This document shows positions 47,639 through 58,985 of a stretch of DNA of 64,000 nucleotides, piece by piece. This DNA comes from Phlegmacium glaucopus. Taxonomy: Eukaryota; Basidiomycota; Agaricomycetes; Agaricales; Cortinariaceae. Every line of letters starts with the position of its first letter. The first letter of the stretch is position 1. The DNA is taken from assembly GCA_015039465.1 (NCBI GenBank), contig MU130695.1, positions 574,666-638,665 on the forward strand, given 5' to 3'. The position numbers and the translations under genes were made by a program. The notes under the pieces were generated by a model, which worked only from the letters and a program-made list of their open reading frames with translations, did not search any database and was not told the origin of the DNA.

Positions 47639-48631
47639 ATGAACGTTGATATTCAATCCATCAGGAAACCTAAACCTAGCTATGAGGGACGTAACGGCTT
47701 TATAGAAGGACCAACAGAACCGGAACAAATCAACAGCTCAAACTTGTACGACGCTCTCAACCACCATCGTAGAGCTCTATACGTTATAAATCATAAAAAA
47801 TCCCCAATTCCAACGTACGTTTCATTATTTTTTTCAATCCCAAAGGAAGTTAAATATTTTTGGTCAGTCTAGAAGAAATGAAAACAGAAATAGATAAACC
47901 AGACGATGATTTAGGTCATATCAAAGAACGTATCAAGGCTTTGCAAGAGGACCATCTAAAAGATCTTGAAAGACTGTATTCATTTCATGCTCAAGACTAC
48001 AAAGAAGAAGTAATGGATCGATATCTGTCCCAAGAAGAAGGCCAAGGAGGAGAAAGTGACGGTAGGAATCTGACGCCAGCTGAAATAAGGTTCCAGGTAA
48101 GTAAACCTCTTCCTCATTTGCAAGCATTCAACCCTACATTTAATTATTTTTTTCCAGCAAATTTATAACGATGGCTTGAAGGATCAAGCTATCGAGATCG
48201 AATGGCAAGATGATTACGAAGCAATTCGATATACCTACATTTCCCAACTTCTAGCACTAGTAAAGCAACGAAACGAGGTCGAAACTCGACAAGAAGAGAT
48301 CCGCAAACGACGCGAGCAGATGTTTCCTATCTCCTTTGACGACTTCAAGGGGAAAGCAAAAGATATTCAGCTTCGAGCTGCTCGTTTCCTTGTGGCAGAT
48401 AGCGCAAAACAAGAAAAGATGATTTCCGAGTTCAATTGGGCGTGGCGGCAAGTACAACCGCTCAAAGATATTTTCGCCAAAGATGTAAATATTTCTTTTG
48501 CATTTCATAACCTCATTTCGTATCTAAATGTATTGCTCTAGCAAGTGTTTGCGGGACATGTACGGGCTATGGTCCTTTCAGAGAAATCTGTAAGAGACCC
48601 AAGGATATCAAAGGTGTCGGGCGCAGGTTGA
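47639..48631 (+). CDS. Uncharacterised charged, helical protein
   Basis: ATG 47639 (MNVDIQSIRKPKPSYEGRNG) with exons giving LYDALNHHRRALYVINHKKS, EEMKTEIDKPDDDLGHIKER, IKALQEDHLKDLERLYSFHA, QIYNDGLKDQAIEIEWQDDY, VETRQEEIRKRREQMFPISF, ISEFNWAWRQVQPLKDIFAKD and a final exon ending GHVRAMVLSEKSVRDPRIS before TGA at 48631. Highly charged long helices suggest a coiled-coil protein of about 270 residues. I do not recognise a family. It is divergent from the VPS9 gene across a ~360-bp shared upstream region. Confidence 0.65.
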
Positions 48632-48657
48632 GGTCGCAAATGCCATAGCATTATTAC

Positions 48658-48924
48658 TCATTTCTCTTCTATACATATGTAATGTTTAATATTATTCCCA
48701 ATATTCAAGGCCCTTTTGGTCATTGTTTCGGCCATACCAAATAACGAGCGAACATAACGCCTGGATTCTGGAACGTCAAATACACTCGAGCGAGCACTGT
48801 CATGCGGCATAGGTTTGTCGTCGTAAGGTAGCGGCTCCAAGGAGGTTTCAGTTGGGAAACCATAAGTGATATATAAATTCTTTTTCAGATCCTCGTGGTT
48901 GCATTCTATCTGCCATATGTACAT
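48658..48924 (-). CDS. Short unrecognised ORF, possible terminal exon
   Basis: The frame runs through NHEPSSSSTSSSQEIY, then IWQIECNHEDLKKNLYITYG, ARSSVFDVPESRRYVRSLFG and MAETMTKRALNIGNNIK to a stop at 48658. An AG acceptor near 48997 would open it further. It is tail to tail with the gene ending at 48631. It could be the last exon of an unresolved minus-strand gene between 48.6 and 49.2 kb. No family was recognised. Confidence 0.35.
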   Translation of the reverse strand: MYIWQIECNHEDLKKNLYITYGFPTETSLEPLPYDDKPMPHDSARSSVFDVPESRRYVRSLFGMAETMTKRALNIGNNIKHYICIEEK

Positions 48925-49182
48925 ATAAATTTCTTGTGAGCTACTTGTAGAGGAAGAAGAGGGTTCATGATTAGGGGCCGGAGAACAGTGGAACTAAATT
49001 TAAATTGCGTTTAAAAACGGTGGAACTTTGTGACAAAAAAAATCGCTCTCCCTTGTGCAACCATCCTAGAGTTTCTGATCTTTGTTAAAGCTAGAACCGT
49101 GGGCCAATTCAGCGCGTTCCATCTAAAAGGCTACACTTTTGTCATTTTTCATCATTGACCGTGTTTCTAGTGCAGAAGCGGC

Positions 49183-50423
49183 CTATAAAATAATGGTCGG
49201 GCACAGATCCTTGCGTGATGGGTTGTCTCGTCTTACAAACATCAAGGCAGACCCTTCCAGTGATACAAAACGGTCCCCTGATAATAATATACGATTAGAA
49301 TCACTTTTAAACACAATGAAAGATTGTATACACACTGTGCTGTTCTCTTTTTGCACAAGCTTTCGATTGACGAGAGCTATGAGACATTTGTTCACTCTGG
49401 CTTGGTTAAGGTCAGGCGGTGCGATTAAATCCGTCACTTTCCCGGACCAAAGTCAGAGAAATATTGTAGGGGCGTTTTTTTTACAGAGAAGTAGCGGCTC
49501 ACATTTTAAAGCCTGGTTGGGCGAATACATAAGACCCTCAATAACTGATTCCATGTTTCGACGAAGGCCCTGGATAAATGCGATCAATACAAGAGATTAC
49601 AGTCTAGACCATTGTAAATCCAACAAACCGGATCGCTACCCCGAAACTCCAAAGGTAAACATGCGATTATCCGTTCGGCTTCAATCTGATCGCATAGGAA
49701 ATGTTGTAGCTCAGATCTCAGGGCCCTACATAATACAACCGGAGAAAGCTTACACTTCGCTCCTTCTTCTCTTTAGTGGTTAATTTTGCTTTTGGACCTT
49801 TCTTTTTAGTTGTAGAGGTGGACTTGTTCGACGAGATTCCAGTGGTTGTAGTAACGTTTCCCGCAAAAGTGGTATCCGTATCTGATACAATTGTCTTATC
49901 AGCAGCCATGGCCGCAGCCATCTGCACTTCATGGGTTTTAGCCGCGTTTTGAGCTTTCAAAGCTTCCATCGCTGCGATTGCGTCCCGTTCTGTCATGAAG
50001 TATGTAATTTAGTATATCAGAAAGGAAAAAAAGGAGAGGCAGGGTTACTCACCTGCACGTCTTTTCGCAAGGGTGAAAGAAGCATCTGTCGGTGCCTGTG
50101 GTCCGCTTTGTCGTTAGCAAACCACAACCCTCGATCGATGAGCACACCTGTGGCCAATCAGTCGTTAAGGCGTTCATATTCATTATGTATAGCCAACTAG
50201 CGAAAGATTCGTTGAAAGTTGCCAGAGAGTCGCTGAGATTCTTTAAGCCTTGAATATTTGTCTGCAACGCTTCTGTTTCGTCCAGGAATTCGGACAGTGC
50301 TGGTTCAAGGAACCCAAGCCCATGGGGTGCATCAGGATAAGCTCCAGAACGTGATAGTCGAAAGAGAGATCCTTGAGAGACGCGGCGTAGTGGGGTTCTA
50401 TGAGGGGTTTGAGTTGGAGGCAT
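49183..50423 (-). CDS. DAM1: DASH complex subunit Dam1
   Basis: ATG 50423 leads to TPLRRVSQGSLFRLSRS, GLGFLEPALSEFLDETEALQ, TNIQGLKNLSDSLATFNESF and WLYIMNMNALTTDWPQ, then APTDASFTLAKRRA, a Lys/Thr linker and KLTTKEKKERS. That core is diagnostic of Dam1, the microtubule-ring subunit that couples kinetochores to spindle microtubules. Short exons in matching phase continue: IEAERIIACLPLEFRGSDP, GLRRNMESVIEGLM, TDLIAPPDLNQARVNKCLIA and a last piece DRFVSLEGSALM. The C-terminal exons were joined by eye; 49183 is the best stop but less sure than the start. A 214-residue plus-strand open frame over 49139-49783 is antisense to these exons. Confidence 0.8.
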
Positions 50424-50743
50424 ATCTGGTCATGTGATACTATGATTGTTTGTAATCTGATCATTGTCACAGGAGTTTGTAATACCCCTCCTGCCACAAG
50501 TTAGCTGCTTAAAAAATTTCAGTCATTCTCAAGTCCTATAGAAACATGGCTGTCAGAATTTTAAGGAAGGGGAGCTTTTTTGAACGAGGGTTGCCAATAC
50601 GTTTGATTGCCCAGGTCTAATCCGATCGGGTATTATGGTCACGAGCAAACGTCATACAAGAACCATGACCATTTGTCAGCTCGTGGGTCCAAGATACACT
50701 GAAAAGGTATGCTCGTTGGTAAGACTGACGAGATGGCTCTGTC

Positions 50744-51839
50744 ATGTTGGCTAAAACCTATCTCTTCATTCACATCGCCTTGATACCGCTCTATATAAGC
50801 CTCGCGATTTACCTCAATCTTCTCCCCCCAACAATCTCAGACAATCTGTCGTCACTTGCCAGACTTGCAAGAGCCAACCTCCAGTCTCAGTTTCTCAAAT
50901 CCACTCTCACTGCATTCAATAATATGACTTCTGAGTCAATCAAATTCGTTCCTCGTAAGAGTGAAGAACGCGGAAATGCTGATCATGGATGGTTAAAGAC
51001 CTTCCATACTTTTTCTTTTGCATCGTACGTTCGTCTTTTCATGTTGTTTTGAATCGCATTCTAAACCTTTCCGTATCCAGGTACCAAGAGAGCAAACATG
51101 AGCAGTTTGGGTCTTTGCGTGTCATCAATGAGGATCGTGTAGCTCCCAGTACTGGGTTTGGTACTCATTCTCATCGAGAATTTGAAATATTCTCTTACGT
51201 CGTTGCTGGAGAGCTTGAACAGTTCGTTATTACTTTTCTGCTGTATTTTATTTTTATAGACTAATCATAACTTCCTACAGCAAAGACTCCATGGGCAACA
51301 CTGAGATCCTACGACGTGGCGACCTTCAACTCACTTCCGCCGGCACTGGTATCTCTCACTCGGAAAAAGCACATGGACCCAAGCAAGTCCACTTCCTACA
51401 AATCTGGTCTCTTCCTTCCACTTCCCGGCTCCAACCCAAATACTTCACTCGTCACTTCAATGATGAGGAGAAAACCGATAAATGGGCTAGGATCGTCGCA
51501 CCTGTCGGTGCTGACGGTGTTCTTGCTGTCCGAGAGGGTGAAGGACCGGCCCCAGTACAAAGCCCCCTGACCCTTTACGCAACTCTTCTGGGACAGAACA
51601 AGTCGCTGAGCAGACCTCTCGCTGGCAAGAAGGGATACATCCATGTCGTTCAAACAAGCGGGTATAATGAGGGACAATCCAAAGGAGCTAGCATCAAGAT
51701 TGCCTCAAAAGGCGGAGAAGAGTTGACTCTGGGTGAGGGTGATGGGGCGTATATTTTTGTTGGAGATGCCGGAAACTCCTTTGAAGTTGAAAACGTTGGT
51801 GACCGTGTTGCGGAGATTCTTGTCTTTGATTTAGATTGA
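50744..51839 (+). CDS. Pirin (cupin family protein)
   Basis: The pirin body starts at the internal Met at 50924 (MTSESIKFVPRKSEERGNAD). It carries HGWLKTFHTFSFASY, GTHSHREFEIFSYVVAGELEH (metal-binding His/Glu set: HxHxxxE), RGDLQLTSAGTGISHSEKA and VHFLQIWSLPS, ending ILVFDLD at 51839. Pirins are Fe-binding bicupins linked to transcription or quercetinase activity. Two introns occur (about 51025 and 51225). From the upstream in-frame ATG at 50744 there is a 60-residue hydrophobic extension (FIHIALIPLYISLAIYLNLL) that could be a membrane anchor or targeting peptide. Confidence 0.9.
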
Positions 51840-52022
51840 TTATATTTTATAAATACTCCTACTGCTAGCACTCTGTATTGTATCTATGTAATTACTATTA
51901 GATGTAAATATGCTTGACCCGAGTCCGTTTCTCGGGTGTCTTTGCAGCCCCAACCAGTAAAAACTGATTTGCGATGCACATCGATGATCGCGAACTCGTA
52001 AAGGATTGCAACCACTCTCTTA

Positions 52023-52622
52023 TCACTGCTTCGAGCCACCCATACCATGCCTAAGACGACCTTGAGTGGCAAGCTGCCAACTCTCTTGTCGACTGTGAAG
52101 ACTCTTGAGCAATTTGAAGAATACATTCCGGATCTCGGGCATAAACGTTTCCAAAACCTCCGGCGAAGGGTCTTCAGCAAGACAGCGTTCAAGCACAACA
52201 CGCAAATCTCCCGGTATCGAATGAACATCACTATACGGGTTTCAGAAACCGTTTAGCATGCTCCTTGCATTATAATAATCTATACATTACCTCATATCGA
52301 TTTTATGCTGTGCAAAGGCATTGATAGTGAGGTTGAGCTCAGTGCCAATCTTCACATACACGTCACTGACATCGCCTTCCGTGGCTTGTTCAACACTCCA
52401 AAGACGTAGAACTTCTTGAAGTCGTTTTGTTGAAAGTAGGAGGTTTTGGACAGTACTGGGAACTTCATCGGGGCTTCTCTGGAAATTAAATGATCAATCG
52501 GTGTGAATGACCGTCCGTCTATACATTTGACTTACTGAACGGTGATCCTGGTTCATTCTTGTATTGGACGTAGGCGAAGATGGGGACGAATAAGTAACAG
52601 CAGGTGTGTGGTATGTAGTCAT
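52023..52622 (-). CDS. Bud6/AIP3 N-terminal domain protein, short
   Basis: ATG 52622 (MTTYHTPAVTYSSPSS) leads to PSTVQNLLLSTKRLQEVLRL, WSVEQATEGDVSDVYVKIGT, ELNLTINAFAQHKIDMSDVH, SIPGDLRVVLERCLAEDPS and VLETFMPEIRNVFFKLLKSL. This matches the N-terminal domain of the actin-interacting polarity factor Bud6. Full Bud6 proteins continue for several hundred residues of formin-binding coiled coil; here the frame ends soon after SRQESWQLATQG at 52023. A GTATGG donor near the end could add about 40 residues from 52010-51884, but no coiled-coil region is found in the window. Confidence 0.6.
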
Positions 52623-53320
52623 TTTCCAGAGACGACTGTAAGTTATCAAAGCGCTGGCGAGACTTGGGTCAGAAATCGAGGTTCAAGTCAGGACTCAGAC
52701 CGTAATATAGATACGCCTATGGCAGGTTAACGTTATGTGGTTTGTTCGTCCGACTCTCGAGACTATATAGCTTTGCCTTTTCGTTGTCAGGGTCGCTGGT
52801 AATTCCAATCAACTCAGGGTAACTCTATAAAAAATTCACGCATCTACCCCCTCTAATCCATAAATTATTTCTAACTGGACAGCAATAATAATAGCCACCC
52901 AGCAACAATGGTACGGAGTGGTACCGTGATTGTTCCGCTGTCTCGACGATGACGGTTCACACATGTAAAGGTAGTATGCATATATATGATAAATAATGGC
53001 AGTGCGGGGGATGTGGAATCATCATGATGGTCCTCAGCGCTTGCTTAAGACTCGACTTGCACTCGGAGTGATAAGATTTAATTTAATAAACGATGGCGCT
53101 GCGATTCTGAGCCTCGTGAATAGAAGGCTATCTGCAACCATTGAATACTCGCATTCCCCAGGCTGGGTGCAAATGTGGACCAGACAACTAGACATCAGAC
53201 ATGTTTAAAGGGTAGACGAGCTCTACTATGGAAACGTCATCCGTGTACTTGTTGCTAATTCTTCCATCTGCCAGTGTGATCAGAACCGGGTAAATAGACT
53301 ATTTAAACAACAGTAACGAC

Positions 53321-55324
53321 TCACATTTTAACAGTTTTATCACGGCCACCACTTACAACCTTATCAGCTACAAAATCAACACAATAAACCTCGTCTGTAT
53401 GTCCCGGCAAATCAACCTTGATCTTGTAAGTCTTCAAATCCCAAATCTGATCACCAAAACGTCAAAAAACCATAACGTCATCGTAGACGAAAAAAAAATG
53501 ACCGACCTTTAGAGTATTGTCCTTACTCGCACTTACCAACATTCTCCCATCCGCGCTCCACGCCAACCGATACACGGCTCCAACGTGTCCGCGGAGAGTA
53601 GCAATAAATTTCCCAGTACGGCCTTCCCATATACGTACACTATTATCCCAAGCCGCCGACGCTGCCCATCTCCCATCGGGTGAAAATGCGACATGTGATA
53701 TTTGCCGTTGATGGCCAGTTAAACGAGCCACTGGTTTAGTAATAGAATGTTGACCAGAAGACGAGGGGGACGACGAGGGGAACGGTGACCAGAGAAAGAG
53801 GGTATGATCATCCGAGCCAGAAATGAGTAGCTCAGGTGTGGTATGTAGAAGAGTGTCGTATCGTGCTTTTGCTAATATTTGTGCTGGCAAAACGCTAATC
53901 AGTAAATCATGGTAAAATAATCATGACAAGTCATGTAGTACTACCTTCCTCATCTGATGCTGGTTTTTTACCAGTATGGTCGAATGGTCCTGTCCGCAGA
54001 ACAAAATCGGTGTTCAAAGTTAGAGTCGTCACCCAGTGTGCATGTTCTTTTAACGTATGTAGCGGTCGACCCTGCACGAACGTCATTAGCAACAGATATT
54101 GTAAACTGACACCAATCTCACCTGCTCTGCATCCCATATCCTCACTGTACGATCACTGCTTGCGGTGTACAGAACGCCATGAAGACCACCTGCGCCGCCC
54201 CACTTCACGACATTAACACTGGCCGAATGACCCCCAAGCGTGTATTCCGTCCGTCGAGTGAGCGTTGACCATACACGAACAGTACCGTCTTTTGAAGACG
54301 AGGCTAGTCGTGGTGACGACGGATTTCTATGATTAAAGATCAGTATCCATACAGGTCCGCTAACGCTTCCAGAGGCCAACGTACATATGAATTGGCTCCC
54401 ATGACAGCGATGTTATCCATTTTGAGTGACCTTTCAAGGCTTCTCCGATGGACTGGCCAGTCTTCGGATCCCATAATCGCACCTATGATGAGAATTAGAT
54501 TATGGAATTTAGAAAACCAAATAATCGAAGAGCCGAACGTACATGCCCATCATGGCCTCCCGTTGCTAATTTTCTCTCCATTGCTTCCCATTCTACGCAA
54601 AGCACCCAACCTTTGTGACCAGAGAGTACATGTGAAGGAGTCTCTGTATCAAGATCCCATAGACGTGCGTTTGTATCTCCGGAGCCAGTCGCAAGCAGAC
54701 GTCCTGTAGGAGAAAATGAAGCACAGAGGATAGGCGATATATGTCCTGAATTTCAACATGTTAGGAATCTTCTAGAGTCGCTGGAATGATAAAGTAAACA
54801 TACCAGAGAGTGTTGAGGAACATCTTGTCGCTGGACGGACACGGAAAACACTCTGAGGCGAGCAATGCACGACAATAACGTCTTCTGGAGTGAAGTCACC
54901 AGTTGGGTGGTCTAGAACATCAGCCTCGAGTGATTTTGAAATAACAATTCTAGTCGGTGCACCCGGCGGTGCATTTTTATCTTCAGGAAGGTTCACATGG
55001 AACGAAAAAGGAACTGGGTCTTCATCCTGAACACATAAGACTAATCAGTTCAAGGGAATGATTTATCTTTTTTCAGGAAATGAAGTTCAAAAACGATGTT
55101 TCGAAAAACAAACATACCTGGGTGCCAAGCTTATTAACGAGGGCTTCTAAACCTTCTCTAGAAACATTTGCAGGCAAGCTGACTGCTGGCGCAAGTGACC
55201 TCCCATCATCTTCTGAAACGAAGTGAACGATTACATTGGATGTTGGTTTAGGTGACTCTGGATCAGGTTGTGGTACACCGTGATACACCTTTTGACGTTT
55301 TGGGGGTGGAAGGAGAGTCGCCAT
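53321..55324 (-). CDS. RSA4: Notchless/Rsa4 WD40 ribosome-assembly factor
   Basis: ATG 55324 (MATLLPPPKRQKVYHG) is followed by the NLE ubiquitin-like N-domain (VIVHFVSEDDGRSLAPAVSL, LEALVNKLGTQ, DEDPVPFSFHVN). A series of WD40 blades follows: CASFSPTGRLLATGSGD, SGHKGWVLCVEWEAMERKLA, RLASSSKDGTVRVWSTLTR, LYTASSDRTVRIWDAEQGRP, LLISGSDDHTLFLWSPF, WAASAAWDNSVRIWEGRTGK and a last VVSGGRDKTVKM ending at TGA 53321. Rsa4/NLE docks the AAA ATPase Rea1 on pre-60S particles in the nucleus. The gene has about seven introns. It is intact and full length for the family (about 510 residues). Confidence 0.92.
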
Positions 55325-56086
55325 TGATCTAATCGAGGTATAAAAATCTAAGAATCAATCAGTAGAGTGTACAGTGTAAGTACTCGTCCTAAAAAATATT
55401 TGTTTGGCAAAGTTCCCCTGTCCAAATAAACGGAAGCAATTCGGTAATGGTATACGAGTCCTATTTATAGGACTTGTTCTTTTACTGACTGGGCGCCCGA
55501 AGCCCAAGCCTGAAGGGTTCGGACGATGAGTTCTTCAACCACGTCAGAATCAACGTCCAAGGTCGGACGAGAGCGGCGACGGTAGGGGTTTGCGGTCAGG
55601 ATAGACCTCTTTCAAAACCTAAACCGAAGAAGGAGGTTGATGTTCAAGTTGGAATACACGTAGTAAGACTTGAATAATTTGAATACAAGTTATAAGATAC
55701 TTACGGCTGTTAATAACCAGTCAAAAGATCGGCCAGTCGCTTGAAGCCGGCCACGCGGTATGACCTTGAGAGTATTGTGAACGTTGATAAGAGACAGGAC
55801 GCGACTAGTCTCTCGCTGTCTCTCGTAGACAGCTTCGATATATGTGATGTGACATGAATTATGGATCACGATATAGGACGCGACACGGTGGTAACTTTTT
55901 CTGATTCCATTAGGAACATGAAAATTAAAATGTGATTTTAGCTTAGACGTAAACCATAAGTTGGTTCAAAACAGAAAACCCTAATAGTTGCATTGAGCCA
56001 CGCCTATGATTTGCTTTACAGGTTTACTATGCAGACCCTCCTATGCAGACCCTCCACGCTCCACCCCCCACACACCACTCTTTCAT
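55325..56086. other. Intergenic region
   Basis: No gene is supported. A 35-base segment containing TTTGAATACAAGTTATAAGA and TACTTACGGCTGTTAAT (about 55678-55712) recurs at 58374-58408 and marks a dispersed repeat. Confidence 0.5.
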
Positions 56087-56781
56087 TCAAGCAACCGGAA
56101 CCTGTTTCACTACAAACGGTGGCTTCTGGCTCGCTGAAGCCGAGATATGGATCCGGAACTTCGCAGGTTGGCCATCCTTATCCTTCCCTTGGAAGATGGA
56201 TGTAGACTGGATGTGCCCGCCTTCCTCGGTTGCTGCATCGTAGGCATCCTTAGGATTGCTGGATTCGACGACTGCAGCTTTGTAGGAGCCTAAAGATGGG
56301 TTTGTCCAGCCCTGTACTCCCATACAGCAAAAGATGAGCTATTCTGAAATCTCACAACAGCACTTGCTCACCAGTGAGAAATCATAGTAATGCTGGTCGT
56401 CCAGCGATAGACGGAAAGTCGTGCCGCCCGTCACACCTGTGGGGGCAAAATCGTCATTGCAGCAGGAGAACACGAGCTGGTTGAATGGGTCAAAGCTGTG
56501 TGGCGCGTCCCAGTAGCGGCCCGAGTTAAAGTAAGTGGCTTGGTAAAGGACTGTGAACTGGGTCTCATTCTTGAGGGAGCACTGGAGCCAGCGGAACTTG
56601 TCCTCGAGCTCTTTTGGGGCAGAGGGGATGAGCATATCGGCAACCTGGGACATCATTCAAACGTATCCGGGCACAAGTGTGGGGGGAATGAGAGATAGCA
56701 TACCTCCTTTATCTTCTTTATGAGCTCAGCCCCAGTGGTGATGATTCCAATGATTTCAATGATGCCTTCGGCTTCGGCCAT
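56087..56781 (-). CDS. Small acidic protein, uncharacterised
   Basis: ATG 56781 (MAEAEGIIEIIGIITTGAEL) with exons giving VADMLIPSAPKELEDKFRW, TVLYQATYFNSGRYWDAPHS, FNQLVFSCCNDD, GGTTFRLSLDDQHYYDFSLG, then WTNPSLGSYKAAVVESSNPK, DKDGQPAKFRIHISASAS and the stop at 56087. This is about 190 residues of beta-rich sequence after a helical start, with no signal peptide. It has the look of agaricomycete lineage-specific proteins, but I cannot name a family. Introns are at about 56700 and 56350. Confidence 0.65.
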
Positions 56782-57560
56782 GGTAAAGTATTGATTTCAA
56801 TAGTCGCAGATGATGTGGTGGATTGATGCCGCTCTGTACGTTGTCTTCAGCCTTTTATACCTGGGTGGCACAGCTGTTTTTGGCTCACCATGGATGCGTA
56901 CTCTGCGACAGGGCAAGGGAAATGAAAAGATAAGATACATTATGTGCAGCCTACAAATCTTTGCCGTACGATTTGAATTTCTGGGGCTTCTTTTTTGCTG
57001 CAGGGGCACTAGAAACTATTCTAAATTCCAGAGGACAGGCCGTCAATGTGTCTTGCAAATGTGACCTAAGGCTGGGTTAGATTGCTATTGGGATATATTA
57101 GTAATCTGAGATTGCCAAGGTTCTAGTAACGTACAGAGGAGGGAAAGTCTAGAGAAAGTATCTAACATGTTAGATGCGCCGGATACATACGCCGCCTCAA
57201 GGAAGCTTACCATGCTGGTTGTTTGAGTTTCTGAGTAGCAGACGGATTTTCGTTCAAATTTCGAGAGACATTCAAGTTCAGTACTGTTACCTGGGCACGT
57301 GAGGTAACGTCATTGTGACATACATATGTTGAACCAGCCTCAAGCAACTGTGCTGCAGTGGAATACCCATATCACTGCAAGTCCCTTTAGTCGATTCAGA
57401 TACTTACCCGGTTAATCTGATTTTTTCTCCAATTAGAATCCGCCGGGCACCCTCAGTCAGACTCACACGGATGTACCCGAACATTCCAAGGTAATAAATA
57501 CCATTCACATCTTGTTCACATCATTCTTCACAATCATTGATTCATTCAGAACCACTCAGG
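56782..57560. other. Intergenic region
   Basis: Nothing supportable. Short frames on both strands lack recognisable content. Confidence 0.5.
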
Positions 57561-57569
57561 TTACTCAGA

Positions 57570-58260
57570 TGGAAGCCGTTCTTCATGCCTTTTGAGAGCA
57601 GATAGACCCCGGATTCTCCCACAACTACACGAAACTGCAGCCAAATGCAAGCCAAACGATTTTCACCCGTTGTAAATTCTTGTATTTCCTATTCACCCAT
57701 TGGAAATTCACCCTCGCCGGGACCAAACAATTCTTTTCACTTGAACCGTCAAATGTCAGCCTCTGCTTCCATTCGAGTCTCGCAAAGCTCCTCGTGCATT
57801 TTGAGAGCCGATAGACACCGGATTCTTCTAGACCGGTGACCGATCCCTCTAAGAGGCGATGCCAAACACCTCATTCTATGGCTGGTTACGAGTCTAGGGT
57901 TCTCCCACAATTATATGGAACTGCAGCCAAAGCAAGCCAAACGTCTTTCATCCACTGTAAATTCTTGTGTTTCCTATTCACCTATTGGAAATTCATTCTC
58001 GCCGGGACCAAACAATCTTTTTCACTCGAACTGACACATGTCAACCTCTGCTTCCACTCGAGTCCTGCAAAGCTCCTCATGCCTTTTGAGAGCAGATAGA
58101 GCCTGGGTTCTCCTACAATTATACGAAACTGCAGCCAAACATCTTTCATCCACTGTAAATTCTTATATTTCCTATTCACTCTCTCCGGGACCAAACAATT
58201 CTTCTCAGTTGAATTGTCAGCCTCTGCTTCCATTCGAGTCTTGCAAAGCTTTTCGCTTCG
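57570..58260. repeat. Three imperfect direct repeats of about 180-290 bp
   Basis: A block recurs starting near 57590, 57870 and 58090: AGAGCxGATAGA, then GAAACTGCAGCCAAA, AAATTCTTxTATTTCCTATT, GGGACCAAACAATTCTT and GTCAGCCTCTGCTTCCATTC. The third copy is shortened and the second carries an internal addition. Short frames across it repeat too but show no gene-like start or end. Confidence 0.75.
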
Positions 58261-58985
58261 ACACGCTATTCTGGACAAAAAAGACCCCATGAAGTTGTTG
58301 GAATGTGCGCTAATTGCAACTTTGCAAGACCATGCAAAGTGTCCATTTGCGCGTATTAAGACCTTAAATAATTTGAATACAAGTTATAAGATACTTACGG
58401 CTGTTAATTTACTTGCGAAACGGTGCCGCGTACAAGAGCTCAGCGCTCACACCTGTAAATCCCCCGTGTTATTTATTCAGGATATGTAATATAAATCTCG
58501 CAGGGTTACACAAAAATTGATATCTAACATGTTAGTAACCGTTGCGAACTAAGCTGTGGATGCTCCATTTTCCCCGTCTATCGACCCATTTAGAAGGCTC
58601 AGCCTTTCCATGTGCCGGAATATTCACGCCAGGCCCAGCGCAATCAACATTGTGATGAGTACCTTGAGTTAACAATGTCAAGAGAGGACTGAGAGGTCAA
58701 GTAGATGGACCATCTTGAAAGGTCGTCGTCGGAGTTAATGACTTTTTTCTTCAAGACTCGAAAGCACCATTGCAGTGAAATCAGGAGAGATTTTTTTATT
58801 TTTTTGAGACCACCTCTCACCGATCTCATCAGCGATCAGTGTTGCCGGAATATCTCATGACTCCCCTCCTTGTGAGATATGTTAAAACATGTTATTATTC
58901 AAATTCACTTCGTAGCCAAAACGTTAGCTTACTACAAGGCATCTTCCAGGGACCACTCGGGATAATTGATCAACCATGTATAGCT

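Noticed and set aside
49139..49783. 214-residue plus-strand open frame
   Set aside because: It lies antisense to the Dam1 C-terminal exons, which carry recognisable family sequence (LPLEFRGSDP, RVNKCLIALVN) in phase-matched GT-AG exons.
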